A DNA stretch of 16,593 nucleotides from Desulfobacterales bacterium (GTDB lineage Bacteria; Desulfobacterota; Desulfobacteria; Desulfobacterales; SpSt-501): contig JALOOS010000006.1 in the NCBI GenBank assembly GCA_025454275.1, positions 1 through 16,593 of the forward strand, in the 5' to 3' direction. The translations under genes and the position numbers were made by a program. The notes beneath the pieces were generated by a model. That model saw only the letters and a list, made by a program, of their open reading frames with translations, was not told where the DNA came from and did no database searches. Positions 5,892 to 13,297 of this stretch are shown in pieces (the stretch's first letter is position 1; every line of letters starts with the position of its first letter).

Positions 5892-7781
5892 TTAGGTTTC
5901 GATGAAGTGCTTCAGCTTGCGGCTGCGGGTCGGATGCCGCAGCTTGCGCAGCGCCTTGGCTTCGATCTGGCGGATGCGCTCACGGGTGACCGCAAAATCC
6001 TGGCCGACCTCCTCGAGGGTGTGATCCGCCTTTTCGCCGATGCCGAAGCGCATCCTCAGCACCTTTTCTTCGCGCGGTGTGAGCGTCGCCAGGACCTTGC
6101 GGGTTTGCTCCGCCAGGTTCATGCTGACGGCGGCCTCCGAGGGCAGCATGAACTTCTTGTCCTCGATGAAATCCCCCAAATGGCTGTCCTCCTCCTCACC
6201 GATGGGGGTTTCCAGGGAGATCGGCTCGCGGGCGATCTTCAGCACCTTGCGCACTTTCTCCAACGGGATTTCCATCTTTTCGGCGATCTCTTCCGGTGTC
6301 GGCTCACGGCCCTGTTCCTGGACGAGATAGCGGGAGGTGCGGATGAGCTTGTTGATGGTTTCGATCATATGCACGGGGATTCGGATGGTACGCGCCTGAT
6401 CGGCGATCGCACGGGTGATGGCCTGGCGGATCCACCACGTGGCATAGGTGCTGAACTTGTAGCCCCGGCGGTACTCGAACTTGTCCACCGCCTTCATCAG
6501 ACCGATGTTGCCCTCCTGGATCAAATCAAGGAACTGCAGGCCGCGGTTGGTGTATTTTTTGGCGATGCTGACCACCAGCCGCAGGTTGGCCCGGGTGAGT
6601 TCGCTTTTCGCCAGTTTGGCCCTCAGGCGCCCATCCTCCACGGAGGCCATGATGCGTCGCAGGGTGCGGCTGTTGGCGCACAGCTCCGCTTCGCGGGAGG
6701 CGATCCCATCCATCGTGTCACGGATATCGGTAAAGGCGGCGTGAATTTCCTCCCGCGTCAGGCCGCAGCGAGGTGTCGCCCATTTGGTGAAGGCGGTTTT
6801 GGATTTGAGGCTGTCGCGCAAATCTTTCATCGACCCGTTGAAACGGTCCCCGACCTTGGCCAGCTTGCGGGACATGGCCTCGAACCACTGGATCTGTTCG
6901 AAGATGATGTTCTCGATCTCGTCGATGACGGCCGCTTCGAGCCGCCAGTCCTTGAGCAGCTCGAAAATATCGGAAATGCCCTTTTGCAGCAGGCGCCGAA
7001 TTTTACGCTGCTCCTGCTCGTCTCCGGCGGTCGCAAAGGCCTGCTCGCGCAGGGGACGCGTCTCCTCATGGATGGCCTTGATGCGCCGGATCGTTTCAAG
7101 GAATTTTTCGGTTTGCACGACCTCGTCGGTGTGGGTGTCGCCTTCGTCGATGTCGCGCAGGACGTGCTTGGGCCGCAGTGCGCCGCTCTCGATTTTGTCG
7201 CCGAGGCTGATGATGGCCTCCACCCCGCCGGTGGTGTCGAGGAGCGCCCGCAGCACCTCCTGTTCCCCGGCTTCGATCTTCTTCGCGATCTCGACCTCGC
7301 CCTCCCGGCTGAGGAGCGTGACCATGCCCATTTCGCGCAGGTACATTTTGACCGGGTCGGTGACGGTGCCGTACTCGGCGGTGTCGGCCTCCTCGCCGAC
7401 GGTCGGCTTCAGCTCCGGCGGGCTCTTGGGTTTCGGCAGCGGACGGGTGTGCTTGTCGTCGACCACATCGATCCCGTTGTCGTCGAAAAGCATCAGTGTT
7501 TCATCGATCTGCTCCGGCGACAGCATGTCCTCAGGCAGGACCTCGTTGATTTCGTCATAGGTCAGGTAGCCCTGCTTCTTGCCCCTTGCCAGCAGCTCCT
7601 GGACGGCCTTCTTGTCGGCCTTGGCCTCGACCGCCTTGCGGGGCTCTTCATCCGGGATGGGCAGCGCCGCTGTCGCCTTCTCGACTCTGGCGCTCTTGCC
7701 GGTATCCACCGTTTTTTTGGCGGGACGCGCTTTCGATGGCGCACCTGCCGGTTTCAGCTTCGCTGCAGCTTTTTTGGCCAT
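5892..7781 (-). CDS. rpoD: RNA polymerase primary sigma factor (sigma70/RpoD)
   Basis: Housekeeping sigma factor that directs RNA polymerase to -35/-10 promoters such as those proposed here. 629 residues. Residues 1 to about 57 are a Lys/Ala/Pro-rich extension; region 1.1 covers about 58-109 and region 1.2 starts near 141 (DPVKMYLREMG). A large non-conserved region (about 190-390) marks a group 1 factor of the proteobacterial type. Region 2 (about 398-473) contains GLQFLDLIQEGNIGLMKAVD and YKFSTYATWWIRQAITRAI; region 3 covers about 478-553; region 4 (about 563-627) has LTPREEKVLRMRFGI and the helix-turn-helix VTRERIRQIEAKALRKLR. The ATG at 7781 has GGAGG 9 nt upstream. It follows dnaG by 73 nt and belongs to the same operon; no clear terminator follows. 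Confidence 0.97.
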   Translation of the reverse strand: MAKKAAAKLKPAGAPSKARPAKKTVDTGKSARVEKATAALPIPDEEPRKAVEAKADKKAVQELLARGKKQGYLTYDEINEVLPEDMLSPEQIDETLMLFDDNGIDVVDDKHTRPLPKPKSPPELKPTVGEEADTAEYGTVTDPVKMYLREMGMVTLLSREGEVEIAKKIEAGEQEVLRALLDTTGGVEAIISLGDKIESGALRPKHVLRDIDEGDTHTDEVVQTEKFLETIRRIKAIHEETRPLREQAFATAGDEQEQRKIRRLLQKGISDIFELLKDWRLEAAVIDEIENIIFEQIQWFEAMSRKLAKVGDRFNGSMKDLRDSLKSKTAFTKWATPRCGLTREEIHAAFTDIRDTMDGIASREAELCANSRTLRRIMASVEDGRLRAKLAKSELTRANLRLVVSIAKKYTNRGLQFLDLIQEGNIGLMKAVDKFEYRRGYKFSTYATWWIRQAITRAIADQARTIRIPVHMIETINKLIRTSRYLVQEQGREPTPEEIAEKMEIPLEKVRKVLKIAREPISLETPIGEEEDSHLGDFIEDKKFMLPSEAAVSMNLAEQTRKVLATLTPREEKVLRMRFGIGEKADHTLEEVGQDFAVTRERIRQIEAKALRKLRHPTRSRKLKHFIET

Positions 7782-7854
7782 TCCGTCATGCCTCCAGACT
7801 CCTGCGAATTCGATCCCGATCGCTGCCACCACGCCGGGTATCCCGGAAGGGTGG

Positions 7855-9690
7855 TCACCGTTCCGGCGCAACGGGCGCTCGTGGCCCCACACGCCGCGCC
7901 GCCAGTTTCTGCTTCTCGCTCAACAGGCGCATCACCTCGGCCTCGTTCCGGCCCTTTTCGGCCGCTTCGATCTCCTGCTGCAGGCTGCGACGCACCGCCT
8001 TTTTTCGCCGGCTCTCGACAAAGCGGTTGAGCAAGGTGCGGCAGCCTTTCGCTTCCCAGACCTCATCGCTCATGGCGATCTCGGCCAACTGCTGCCGGCG
8101 CCCGGCATCCTCCACCCGGCTCAGCAAGTCGGCGACCGGGGTGCCGGCCCGGTGTCCGCCGGCGATGATGTCGGCGGCCAGGCGCTTCATCGGCCCGTCG
8201 GTGAAGCACTCCAGGATCCGGCGTTCAAGGATTTCCGGAATCATCTCAGGAAACTGGAGCATCATCGTTACAATGCGGCGCTCGAAGCGTTCGACGCCGG
8301 CCGAGCCGCCCGGCGGGCGGGCGGGCGCATCCGCTGCACTCTGCGCCGCCGGCGGCCGGCGGCGGGCGAGCCCCTCGCGAATCACCGCCTCGGATACATC
8401 GAGGCGCTCCGCCAGCTGCTGGACATAGAACGCCTGGGCGACCGGGTCGTTGACGGCCGAGAGCGGGCCCATGAGCTCCCCGACCACCCGAATCCTGCCC
8501 TCGGTGCTCAGCCCGTGACGTTTCACCGCGGTTTCGGCAAGAAAGCTGACCATGCCGGGGGCGGCGCTGGCCAGGCCCTGGAAGGCCTCGGCCCCGTGGC
8601 GCCTCACGAAAGAATCCGGGTCGTGCCCTTCAGGCAGGACCAGGATGCGGGTATCCGCCTGGTCTTCCCGGAAAACGTCCCCGCGGCGAAAATCGGCGTG
8701 TTCCTTCCAAAAAAGCTCGACGCAGCGCTGCGCCGACCGGATGCCCGCATCGTCCGAATCGTAGACCAGAACCATCCGCGCCGCATAGCGGGTCAACAAC
8801 CGGATGTGGTCGGGCGTGAGGGCGGTGCCGAGAGTGGCGACCGTGTTATCAATGCCGGCCTGGTGCAAGGAGATCAGGTCGAGGTATCCCTCCACGATAT
8901 AGGCCGAACCGAGCGCCCGGCAGCGATCTTTGGCCCGCTGCAGGCCGTAGAGCACCCGGCGTTTGGTATAAATCGGCGTTTCGGGCGAATTCAGATACTT
9001 GGGGGTCGAGTCGTCCATGACCCGACCCCCGAAGCCCACCACCCGCCCGGACTCGTCGCAGATGGGGAACATGAGCCGGTCCCGGAAACGGTCATAGTAT
9101 CCGGAGCGATCCTTGCGTGGCACGGCCAGTCCGGCTTTTTCCACCATCGCCGGGGCGATCCGCCGCTTCGCCATGAACCCCAGGAGCGTGTCCCAGCCCT
9201 TGGGGGCGTAGCCCAACTGAAACGCTTCTACCGCCCGGGAGCTGATCTCCCTGCGACTCAGATAGCCCAAGGCCGCCGGACCGGCCGGGTCGCGCCGCAG
9301 GGCGTCGCAGAAAAACTCAAGCGCCAGCCGGTTGATCTCGAAAAGGGAGTCACGCTCCTTCAGTCGTCGCTGGTCGTCGGGATTCAACTCCCGCTCGGGA
9401 ATCGCGATCCCGCTGCGCTGCGCCAGCGCACGCACCGCCTCCACGAACGAAACCCCGTCCCGCTTCATTACGAAACCAAACACATCGCCCCCGCTCCCGC
9501 AGCCGAAACAGTGAAATATCTGCTTTTCCGGGCTGACGCTGAACGAGGGCGTTTTTTCGGCATGAAACGGGCAGAGTCCGACGAGGTTCTTGCCTGCCTT
9601 CCTGAGCAGCACCGTTTCCGATATCACCTCGGCGATATCCACCGCGTGTCGAATCTCGGCAATCGTATCGTCCGGAATGAAATTTGCCAA
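7855..9690 (-). CDS. dnaG: DNA primase
   Basis: Makes RNA primers for replication at the fork with DnaB helicase. 611 residues from a TTG start at 9690. The N-terminal CHC2 zinc domain has Cys40, His43, Cys61 and Cys64, the same numbers as in E. coli DnaG, which supports this start. GGAGG lies 9 nt upstream; another TTG at 9699 would abut the Shine-Dalgarno sequence. The polymerase core contains the basic NSPETPIYTKRRVLYGL motif and a TOPRIM fold with Glu267 (YIVEGYLD) and Asp311/Asp313 (VYDSDDAG). A Pro/Ala/Arg-rich linker near residue 450 leads to the helicase-binding C-terminal domain. It lies just upstream of rpoD, as in the classical macromolecular-synthesis operon, but rpsU is not immediately upstream. 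Confidence 0.97.
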   Translation of the reverse strand: MANFIPDDTIAEIRHAVDIAEVISETVLLRKAGKNLVGLCPFHAEKTPSFSVSPEKQIFHCFGCGSGGDVFGFVMKRDGVSFVEAVRALAQRSGIAIPERELNPDDQRRLKERDSLFEINRLALEFFCDALRRDPAGPAALGYLSRREISSRAVEAFQLGYAPKGWDTLLGFMAKRRIAPAMVEKAGLAVPRKDRSGYYDRFRDRLMFPICDESGRVVGFGGRVMDDSTPKYLNSPETPIYTKRRVLYGLQRAKDRCRALGSAYIVEGYLDLISLHQAGIDNTVATLGTALTPDHIRLLTRYAARMVLVYDSDDAGIRSAQRCVELFWKEHADFRRGDVFREDQADTRILVLPEGHDPDSFVRRHGAEAFQGLASAAPGMVSFLAETAVKRHGLSTEGRIRVVGELMGPLSAVNDPVAQAFYVQQLAERLDVSEAVIREGLARRRPPAAQSAADAPARPPGGSAGVERFERRIVTMMLQFPEMIPEILERRILECFTDGPMKRLAADIIAGGHRAGTPVADLLSRVEDAGRRQQLAEIAMSDEVWEAKGCRTLLNRFVESRRKKAVRRSLQQEIEAAEKGRNEAEVMRLLSEKQKLAARRVGPRAPVAPER

Positions 9691-9853
9691 AGACAGCAAC
9701 CTCCATCTGCGCCGTCAGGGATCAGGGGGTTACCGGAGTCGAGGTGCCTTCGGCGCCGCCATCGGCCCGCTTGAGGTCGTTACGCGTGAGAAAAGACAGA
9801 CGATAAGGCGAATGCCTTTCCGATGGAATTCCGTTGTTTGATAAGGGTTTGGG

Positions 9854-9882
9854 AATCTATGTGTCGATCCTGCGTTTGTCAA
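9854..9882 (-). promoter_or_regulatory. Promoter of the dnaG-rpoD operon
   Basis: Minus strand: perfect -35 TTGACA (9882-9877), 17-bp spacer, -10 TAGATT (9859-9854, 4 of 6). The start is expected near 9847, giving a leader of about 155 nt before dnaG. The hisA stop codon TGA (9881-9879) is part of the -35 box. The leader has a small AAGGC-ATTC-GCCTT hairpin and no other clear element. Confidence 0.65.
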
Positions 9883-10649
9883 CCCTCGCGGTCGCCGGTC
9901 GGCGGCGCCGCAGAGGTCTGCCGGCTCTCGCGTGCGAGTGCCATGGCGTCGGCAAAAGAGACGGCCCCGGAGTAAAGCGCCTTGCCGGTGATCACCCCGA
10001 TGACCCCCGCGGCCTCGAGCGGCAACAAGGCCCGGATATGATCCAGGGACCCTACTCCGCCGGAGGCGATCACCGGAACCCCCACGCTTTCCGCGAGCCG
10101 ACGGGTTGCATCGATATTGGGCCCGGTCTGCATGCCGTCACGATGGATGTCGGTAAAAATGAACGCCGCCACACCGCACGCCTCCAGCCGCCGGGCCAGG
10201 TCGACCGTCTGGATATCCGTCGTGCGGGTCCAGCCCTCGACGGCGATCCGGCCGTTGCGGGCATCGAGGCCGACCGCCACCCGCCCGGGGTGACGCCGGC
10301 AGAGCTCCCCCAGCCACGGGGGGGTGTGAACGGCCTCGGTGCCGATCACCACGCGAAATACGCCCATGTCGAGCAGCACCTCCGCCGTCGGTGCATCCCG
10401 GATCCCCCCGCCGAGCTGCACCGGCACGCGCACCGATTCCAGGATCCGTGCGATGTGCGGCCGATGATGCGGCCGGCCGCCGAGCGCGCCGTCCAGGTCG
10501 ACGACGTGGATCAGTTCGGCCCCGGCATCCGCCCAGCGGCGGGCCACCGGCACCGGGTCGGCGGCGTAAACCGTTTCCGCCTCCATTCGGCCCTGCTGCA
10601 GGCGAACGCAATTTCCGTTTTTCAGGTCAATGGCGGGTATGATCAGCAT
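9879..10649 (-). CDS. hisA: ProFAR isomerase (phosphoribosylformimino-AICAR ribotide isomerase)
   Basis: Histidine biosynthesis, fourth step: an Amadori rearrangement of ProFAR to PRFAR by a (beta/alpha)8 barrel. 256 residues. The catalytic aspartates are in place: Asp8 (IPAIDLKNG) and Asp129 (VAVGLDARNG). Other family motifs are VRLQQG, HVVDLDGA, VQLGGGIRD, FTDIHRDGMQTGPN, VIASGGVGSLDHI and VITGKALYSG, the phosphate-binding loops at the barrel's ends. A short Ser/Ala/Pro tail follows the barrel. It lies 35 nt after hisB in the same direction. The Shine-Dalgarno sequence is poor, consistent with translation following from hisB. Confidence 0.96.
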   Translation of the reverse strand: MLIIPAIDLKNGNCVRLQQGRMEAETVYAADPVPVARRWADAGAELIHVVDLDGALGGRPHHRPHIARILESVRVPVQLGGGIRDAPTAEVLLDMGVFRVVIGTEAVHTPPWLGELCRRHPGRVAVGLDARNGRIAVEGWTRTTDIQTVDLARRLEACGVAAFIFTDIHRDGMQTGPNIDATRRLAESVGVPVIASGGVGSLDHIRALLPLEAAGVIGVITGKALYSGAVSFADAMALARESRQTSAAPPTGDREG

Positions 10650-10684
10650 GAAACCGCTCGAACCTCGGGTGGAGCCGCCGATGC

Positions 10685-11272
10685 CTACAGGGCGCCCTTG
10701 GATGAGCGCACGCCGCGACTGCGCGGGTCGACGGAGACGGCCTGCTGGAGCGCCCTTCCGAACGATTTGAACGCGGCCTCCAGGATGTGGTGCTCGTTCT
10801 CACCGTATGGCACGGTGATGTGCAGATTCATGCCGGCGCGGTTGGCCACGGATTTGAAGAACTCCTTGGCGAGGGGTCCGTTGAAGGAACGCTCCAGGCT
10901 GCGATAGGCCGGGGTCTGAAAAAGGAGGTAGGGGCGCCGGGACAGGTCGATGGCCACCTGGGCCAGGGCATCATCCATGGGGGTTACGGCATACCCGTAA
11001 CGGCGGATGCCCTTGCGATCGCCCAAGGCGCGGTCCACCGCTTCCCCCAACACGAGGCCGACATCTTCGACCGTGTGGTGGGAGTCGACTTCGATGTCGC
11101 CTTGGGCGTGAACACTCAAGTCGAAAAACCCGTGCACGCAGAACAAAGCGAGCATGTGGTCGAAGAAGGCAATCCCGGTGGCGACGTCCGCCTGGCCGCT
11201 TCCGTCCAGGTCGATGCCGATCTGCACGGTCGTTTCATGCGTTCGGCGCTCCAGCTCGGCTTTTCGGCTCAT
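10685..11272 (-). CDS. hisB: Imidazoleglycerol-phosphate dehydratase
   Basis: Histidine biosynthesis, sixth step: removes water from IGP to give imidazoleacetol phosphate, using manganese held by histidines. 195 residues, the monofunctional form without the histidinol-phosphatase domain of E. coli HisB. Signatures: RTHETTVQIGIDLDGSG at the N-terminus, GIAFFDHML, metal-binding DSHHTVEDVGLVLG, SRRPYL and the second metal motif GENEHHILEAAFKSFGRAL. GGAGG lies 4 nt before the ATG, rather close. The 148 nt between it and tRNA-Ala hold no strong promoter, so transcription may come from the tRNA promoter or a weak local one. Confidence 0.96.
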   Translation of the reverse strand: MSRKAELERRTHETTVQIGIDLDGSGQADVATGIAFFDHMLALFCVHGFFDLSVHAQGDIEVDSHHTVEDVGLVLGEAVDRALGDRKGIRRYGYAVTPMDDALAQVAIDLSRRPYLLFQTPAYRSLERSFNGPLAKEFFKSVANRAGMNLHITVPYGENEHHILEAAFKSFGRALQQAVSVDPRSRGVRSSKGAL

Positions 11273-11420
11273 CGGACCTCCGGCGCCATCACGCCTGCCC
11301 GCCCCGTAAGATCGACCGGCCCGCCCACCGGGCTCGGCGATTCAGAGGCACGCCATCCTTGTTTTCATCCGGCCGGCATTGTGCTAAAGCCGGTTGCAGC
11401 ATGCGTTGGATGAAAAAAAG

Positions 11421-11493
11421 TGGAGATGAGGGGGATCGAACCCCTGACCTCGGCGTTGCGAACGCCGCGCTCTCCCAGCTGAGCTACATCCCC
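11421..11493 (-). tRNA. tRNA-Ala (anticodon CGC)
   Basis: A 73-nt cloverleaf: acceptor GGGGATG/CATCTCC, D stem GCTC/GAGC, anticodon stem CGGCG/CGCCG with loop TTCGCAA (anticodon CGC, reading GCG), and T arm AGGGG-TTCGATC-CCCCT. The G3-U70 wobble pair, the alanine identity element, is present. CCA is not encoded. A run of seven T (11419-11413) follows the discriminator base closely, so the tRNA itself could serve as the hairpin for partial termination before hisB. Confidence 0.96.
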
Positions 11494-11505
11494 ACACAAA
11501 TTTTT

Positions 11506-11534
11506 TTTGTACCAAATTAGTTTCCGTCGGTCAA
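11506..11534 (-). promoter_or_regulatory. tRNA-Ala promoter
   Basis: Minus strand: -35 TTGACC (11534-11529), 17-bp spacer, -10 TACAAA (11511-11506, 4 of 6). The start would be about 6 nt before the mature tRNA. It lies in the 61-nt divergent gap shared with the YcaO gene, for which I see no clear promoter. Confidence 0.55.
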
Positions 11535-11554
11535 TAAAAAAGGAGCCTCCGTTC

Positions 11555-13279
11555 ATGGCCAAGTTGATCCTCAAAGACGCCTACAAGCAATTCACGCTGG
11601 ACCAGGACAAACTCCTGCCCCCGCGCGAGACCGTGGTACGCCTGCAGGAAAAACTGCGCCGGCTGAAACTGGACATTCTCAAGGGCACGGAGCGTATCGA
11701 CAACGGCCGCCTGGGGATCCCGGTCTTCATCAGCCGTTGCGGCCGCGATGCGGCCGGGGTCACCGGCACGCGCAAGCAGATGGGCAAGGGGGCCACGGCC
11801 GAGCAGGCCGAGGCCAGCGCCGTGATGGAACTCGTGGAGCGATTCAGCTTCTTCAGCTTCGCCCGCAACCCCCGCCGATTCATCCGCGGGACCTACCGCG
11901 AGTTGCAGGACCGCGCCCTGCCGTTCGATATGATCGCACGCTCGGTCCACGAGGCCGCAGGGGAGCTGTCCGCCAGCCGCCGCATCTTCGAGTCCCTGCC
12001 GCTGCAGTGGGTGCCAGCGACCAATCTGACGCGCGGAACCGAGTGCCTCGTGCCCTTCGACTGGTTTTTCGCCATCAACGAATTCAACGGGCCCTCGGCC
12101 GGAAACGGTCCGGAAGAGGCCATCCTCCAGGGCATCTGCGAGGTGGTCGAGCGCCACGTCTCCGCACTCGTCAGCCGCGGCCGCCTCCGCGTGCCGGGCA
12201 TCCGCCCCGGCTCGGCGGGGGACCCCCTGGTGCGCGACATGCTCGCCGCCTACGGGCGCTGCGGCATCCGCCTCGCCCTTTCCGATTTCACCCTCGATCT
12301 CGGCATCCCTTCCGTCGGGGTTCTCGCGGTCGACCCGGCCACCTTTCCCGCCCGCAGCGAAATCGTCTGGACCGCGGGCACGACCCCCAGCCCCGAGAAG
12401 GCCCTGAGCCGCGCCCTGACCGAAGTCGCCCAGCTCGGCGGCGATTTCAACACCGGTGCCTGCTACGTTGCGAGCGGACTGCCCAAGCTCCGCCGGGTGG
12501 AAGAGGCCGATTTCATCACCCGCCCCGCTGCCGTCGTAGAGCTCTCCTCCCTGCCCGATCTCTCGCACCCGAACATCCGGGTCGAAATCGAGAACTGCCT
12601 GCAGGCCTTGGGACGCCGGGGCCTCGAAGTGCTCGTGGTGGAGACCACCCACCCCGAGATCGGCCGGCCGGCCTTTTACACGATCATCCCCGGCGCCCAT
12701 TTCCGCGAGCGCTCGCGGGCGAGCGGGGTCGCGATGTTCGCCGTCAAACACCTCTCCGAGCAGCTCGAGCCGGCCGAGGCCTTGGCCCGTTTAGGCGAGG
12801 TCGACGCCGTGCTGCCCGGCAAATACTTCGTGCGCTTTCACATGGGTCTTTGCCGGTTGAAAGGGGGCGACCCGGAAGGCGGGCTCGCCCACTTCCGCGA
12901 GGCGCAGGCACTGGAACCCGACCCCGAGGAGGCACCGACCGTTTACAGCTACATCGGGGTGGCGTTGAAGGAGTTGGGCCGCTACGAGGAGGCCTTGGAG
13001 GTTCTGCACCGGGGCGCCCAATTGGACCCCGAGCGCACCGACATCCACAACCTGATCGGTTTCTGCCATTTCAAACGCGGGGAACATGCCGCCGCCGCCG
13101 CCGCCTTCCAGCGCGTGGTGGAGCTGGACCCCTCGTCGGCCATCGATCACGCCAACCTCGGCGTGAACCTCCAGGCCCTGGGTGCGTCCGATCAGGCGGC
13201 GGTCTGCTACCGGACGGCCCTCGCCCTCGATGCGGACATCGAATTCGCCCGCCGCAATCTGGCCGCCCTGGGCGGGTGA
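11555..13279 (+). CDS. YcaO-domain protein with C-terminal TPR repeats
   Basis: 574 residues. Residues about 50-400 form a YcaO domain, an ATP-using fold that activates amide backbones (azoline or thioamide formation, amidine rings). ATP/Mg-site features are seen: GKGATAEQAEASAVMELVERFS (acidic residues Glu92 and Glu95) and SAGNGPEEAILQGICEVVERH (Asn184, Glu196, Glu199). Residues about 424-565 hold four TPR units (for example YIGVALKELGRYEEALEVL and LIGFCHFKRGEHAAAAAAF). This resembles E. coli YcaO (586 residues, linked to RimO-dependent S12 methylthiolation) more than azoline RiPP enzymes, and the C-terminal PxPxP of those is absent. No precursor peptide, TfuA, E1-like or radical-SAM gene is nearby. 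AAGGAG lies 9 nt before the chosen ATG. The substrate is unknown. Confidence 0.88.
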   Translation: MAKLILKDAYKQFTLDQDKLLPPRETVVRLQEKLRRLKLDILKGTERIDNGRLGIPVFISRCGRDAAGVTGTRKQMGKGATAEQAEASAVMELVERFSFFSFARNPRRFIRGTYRELQDRALPFDMIARSVHEAAGELSASRRIFESLPLQWVPATNLTRGTECLVPFDWFFAINEFNGPSAGNGPEEAILQGICEVVERHVSALVSRGRLRVPGIRPGSAGDPLVRDMLAAYGRCGIRLALSDFTLDLGIPSVGVLAVDPATFPARSEIVWTAGTTPSPEKALSRALTEVAQLGGDFNTGACYVASGLPKLRRVEEADFITRPAAVVELSSLPDLSHPNIRVEIENCLQALGRRGLEVLVVETTHPEIGRPAFYTIIPGAHFRERSRASGVAMFAVKHLSEQLEPAEALARLGEVDAVLPGKYFVRFHMGLCRLKGGDPEGGLAHFREAQALEPDPEEAPTVYSYIGVALKELGRYEEALEVLHRGAQLDPERTDIHNLIGFCHFKRGEHAAAAAAFQRVVELDPSSAIDHANLGVNLQALGASDQAAVCYRTALALDADIEFARRNLAALGG

Positions 13280-13297
13280 GACCCGTCTCAGCCGCCC
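13270..13297. terminator. Bidirectional hairpin at the YcaO/dynamin-like convergent junction
   Basis: GGGCGG-G-TGAGA, loop CCCG, TCTCA-G-CCGCCC: two perfect stem segments (6 and 5 bp) separated by one G-G mismatch. The stop codons of both convergent genes lie in the inner stem, facing each other. No T-tract follows on either side, so efficiency as an intrinsic terminator is uncertain. Confidence 0.55.

Noticed and set aside
5766..8030. 754-codon open frame on the plus strand
   Set aside because: Antisense to rpoD and running into the tRNA gene at one end; a shadow of rpoD codon bias.
8312..8325. Run of G-tracts (GG, then three GGG) that could form a G-quadruplex
   Set aside because: It lies inside dnaG where Pro/Ala/Gly codons of the linker explain it; the first tract has only two G.
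7579..9774. 731-codon open frame on the plus strand
   Set aside because: Antisense to rpoD and dnaG; no domain and a His/Arg/Pro-rich composition.
11360..11395. CCGGC...GCCGG inverted repeat between tRNA-Ala and hisB
   Set aside because: Only 5 bp with a loop of about 10 and no T-tract; too weak to call a terminator or attenuator.
11507..11530. Possible plus-strand promoter for the YcaO gene (TTGTAC with GTCAAT)
   Set aside because: Both boxes match only 3 of 6 positions; not good enough to list.
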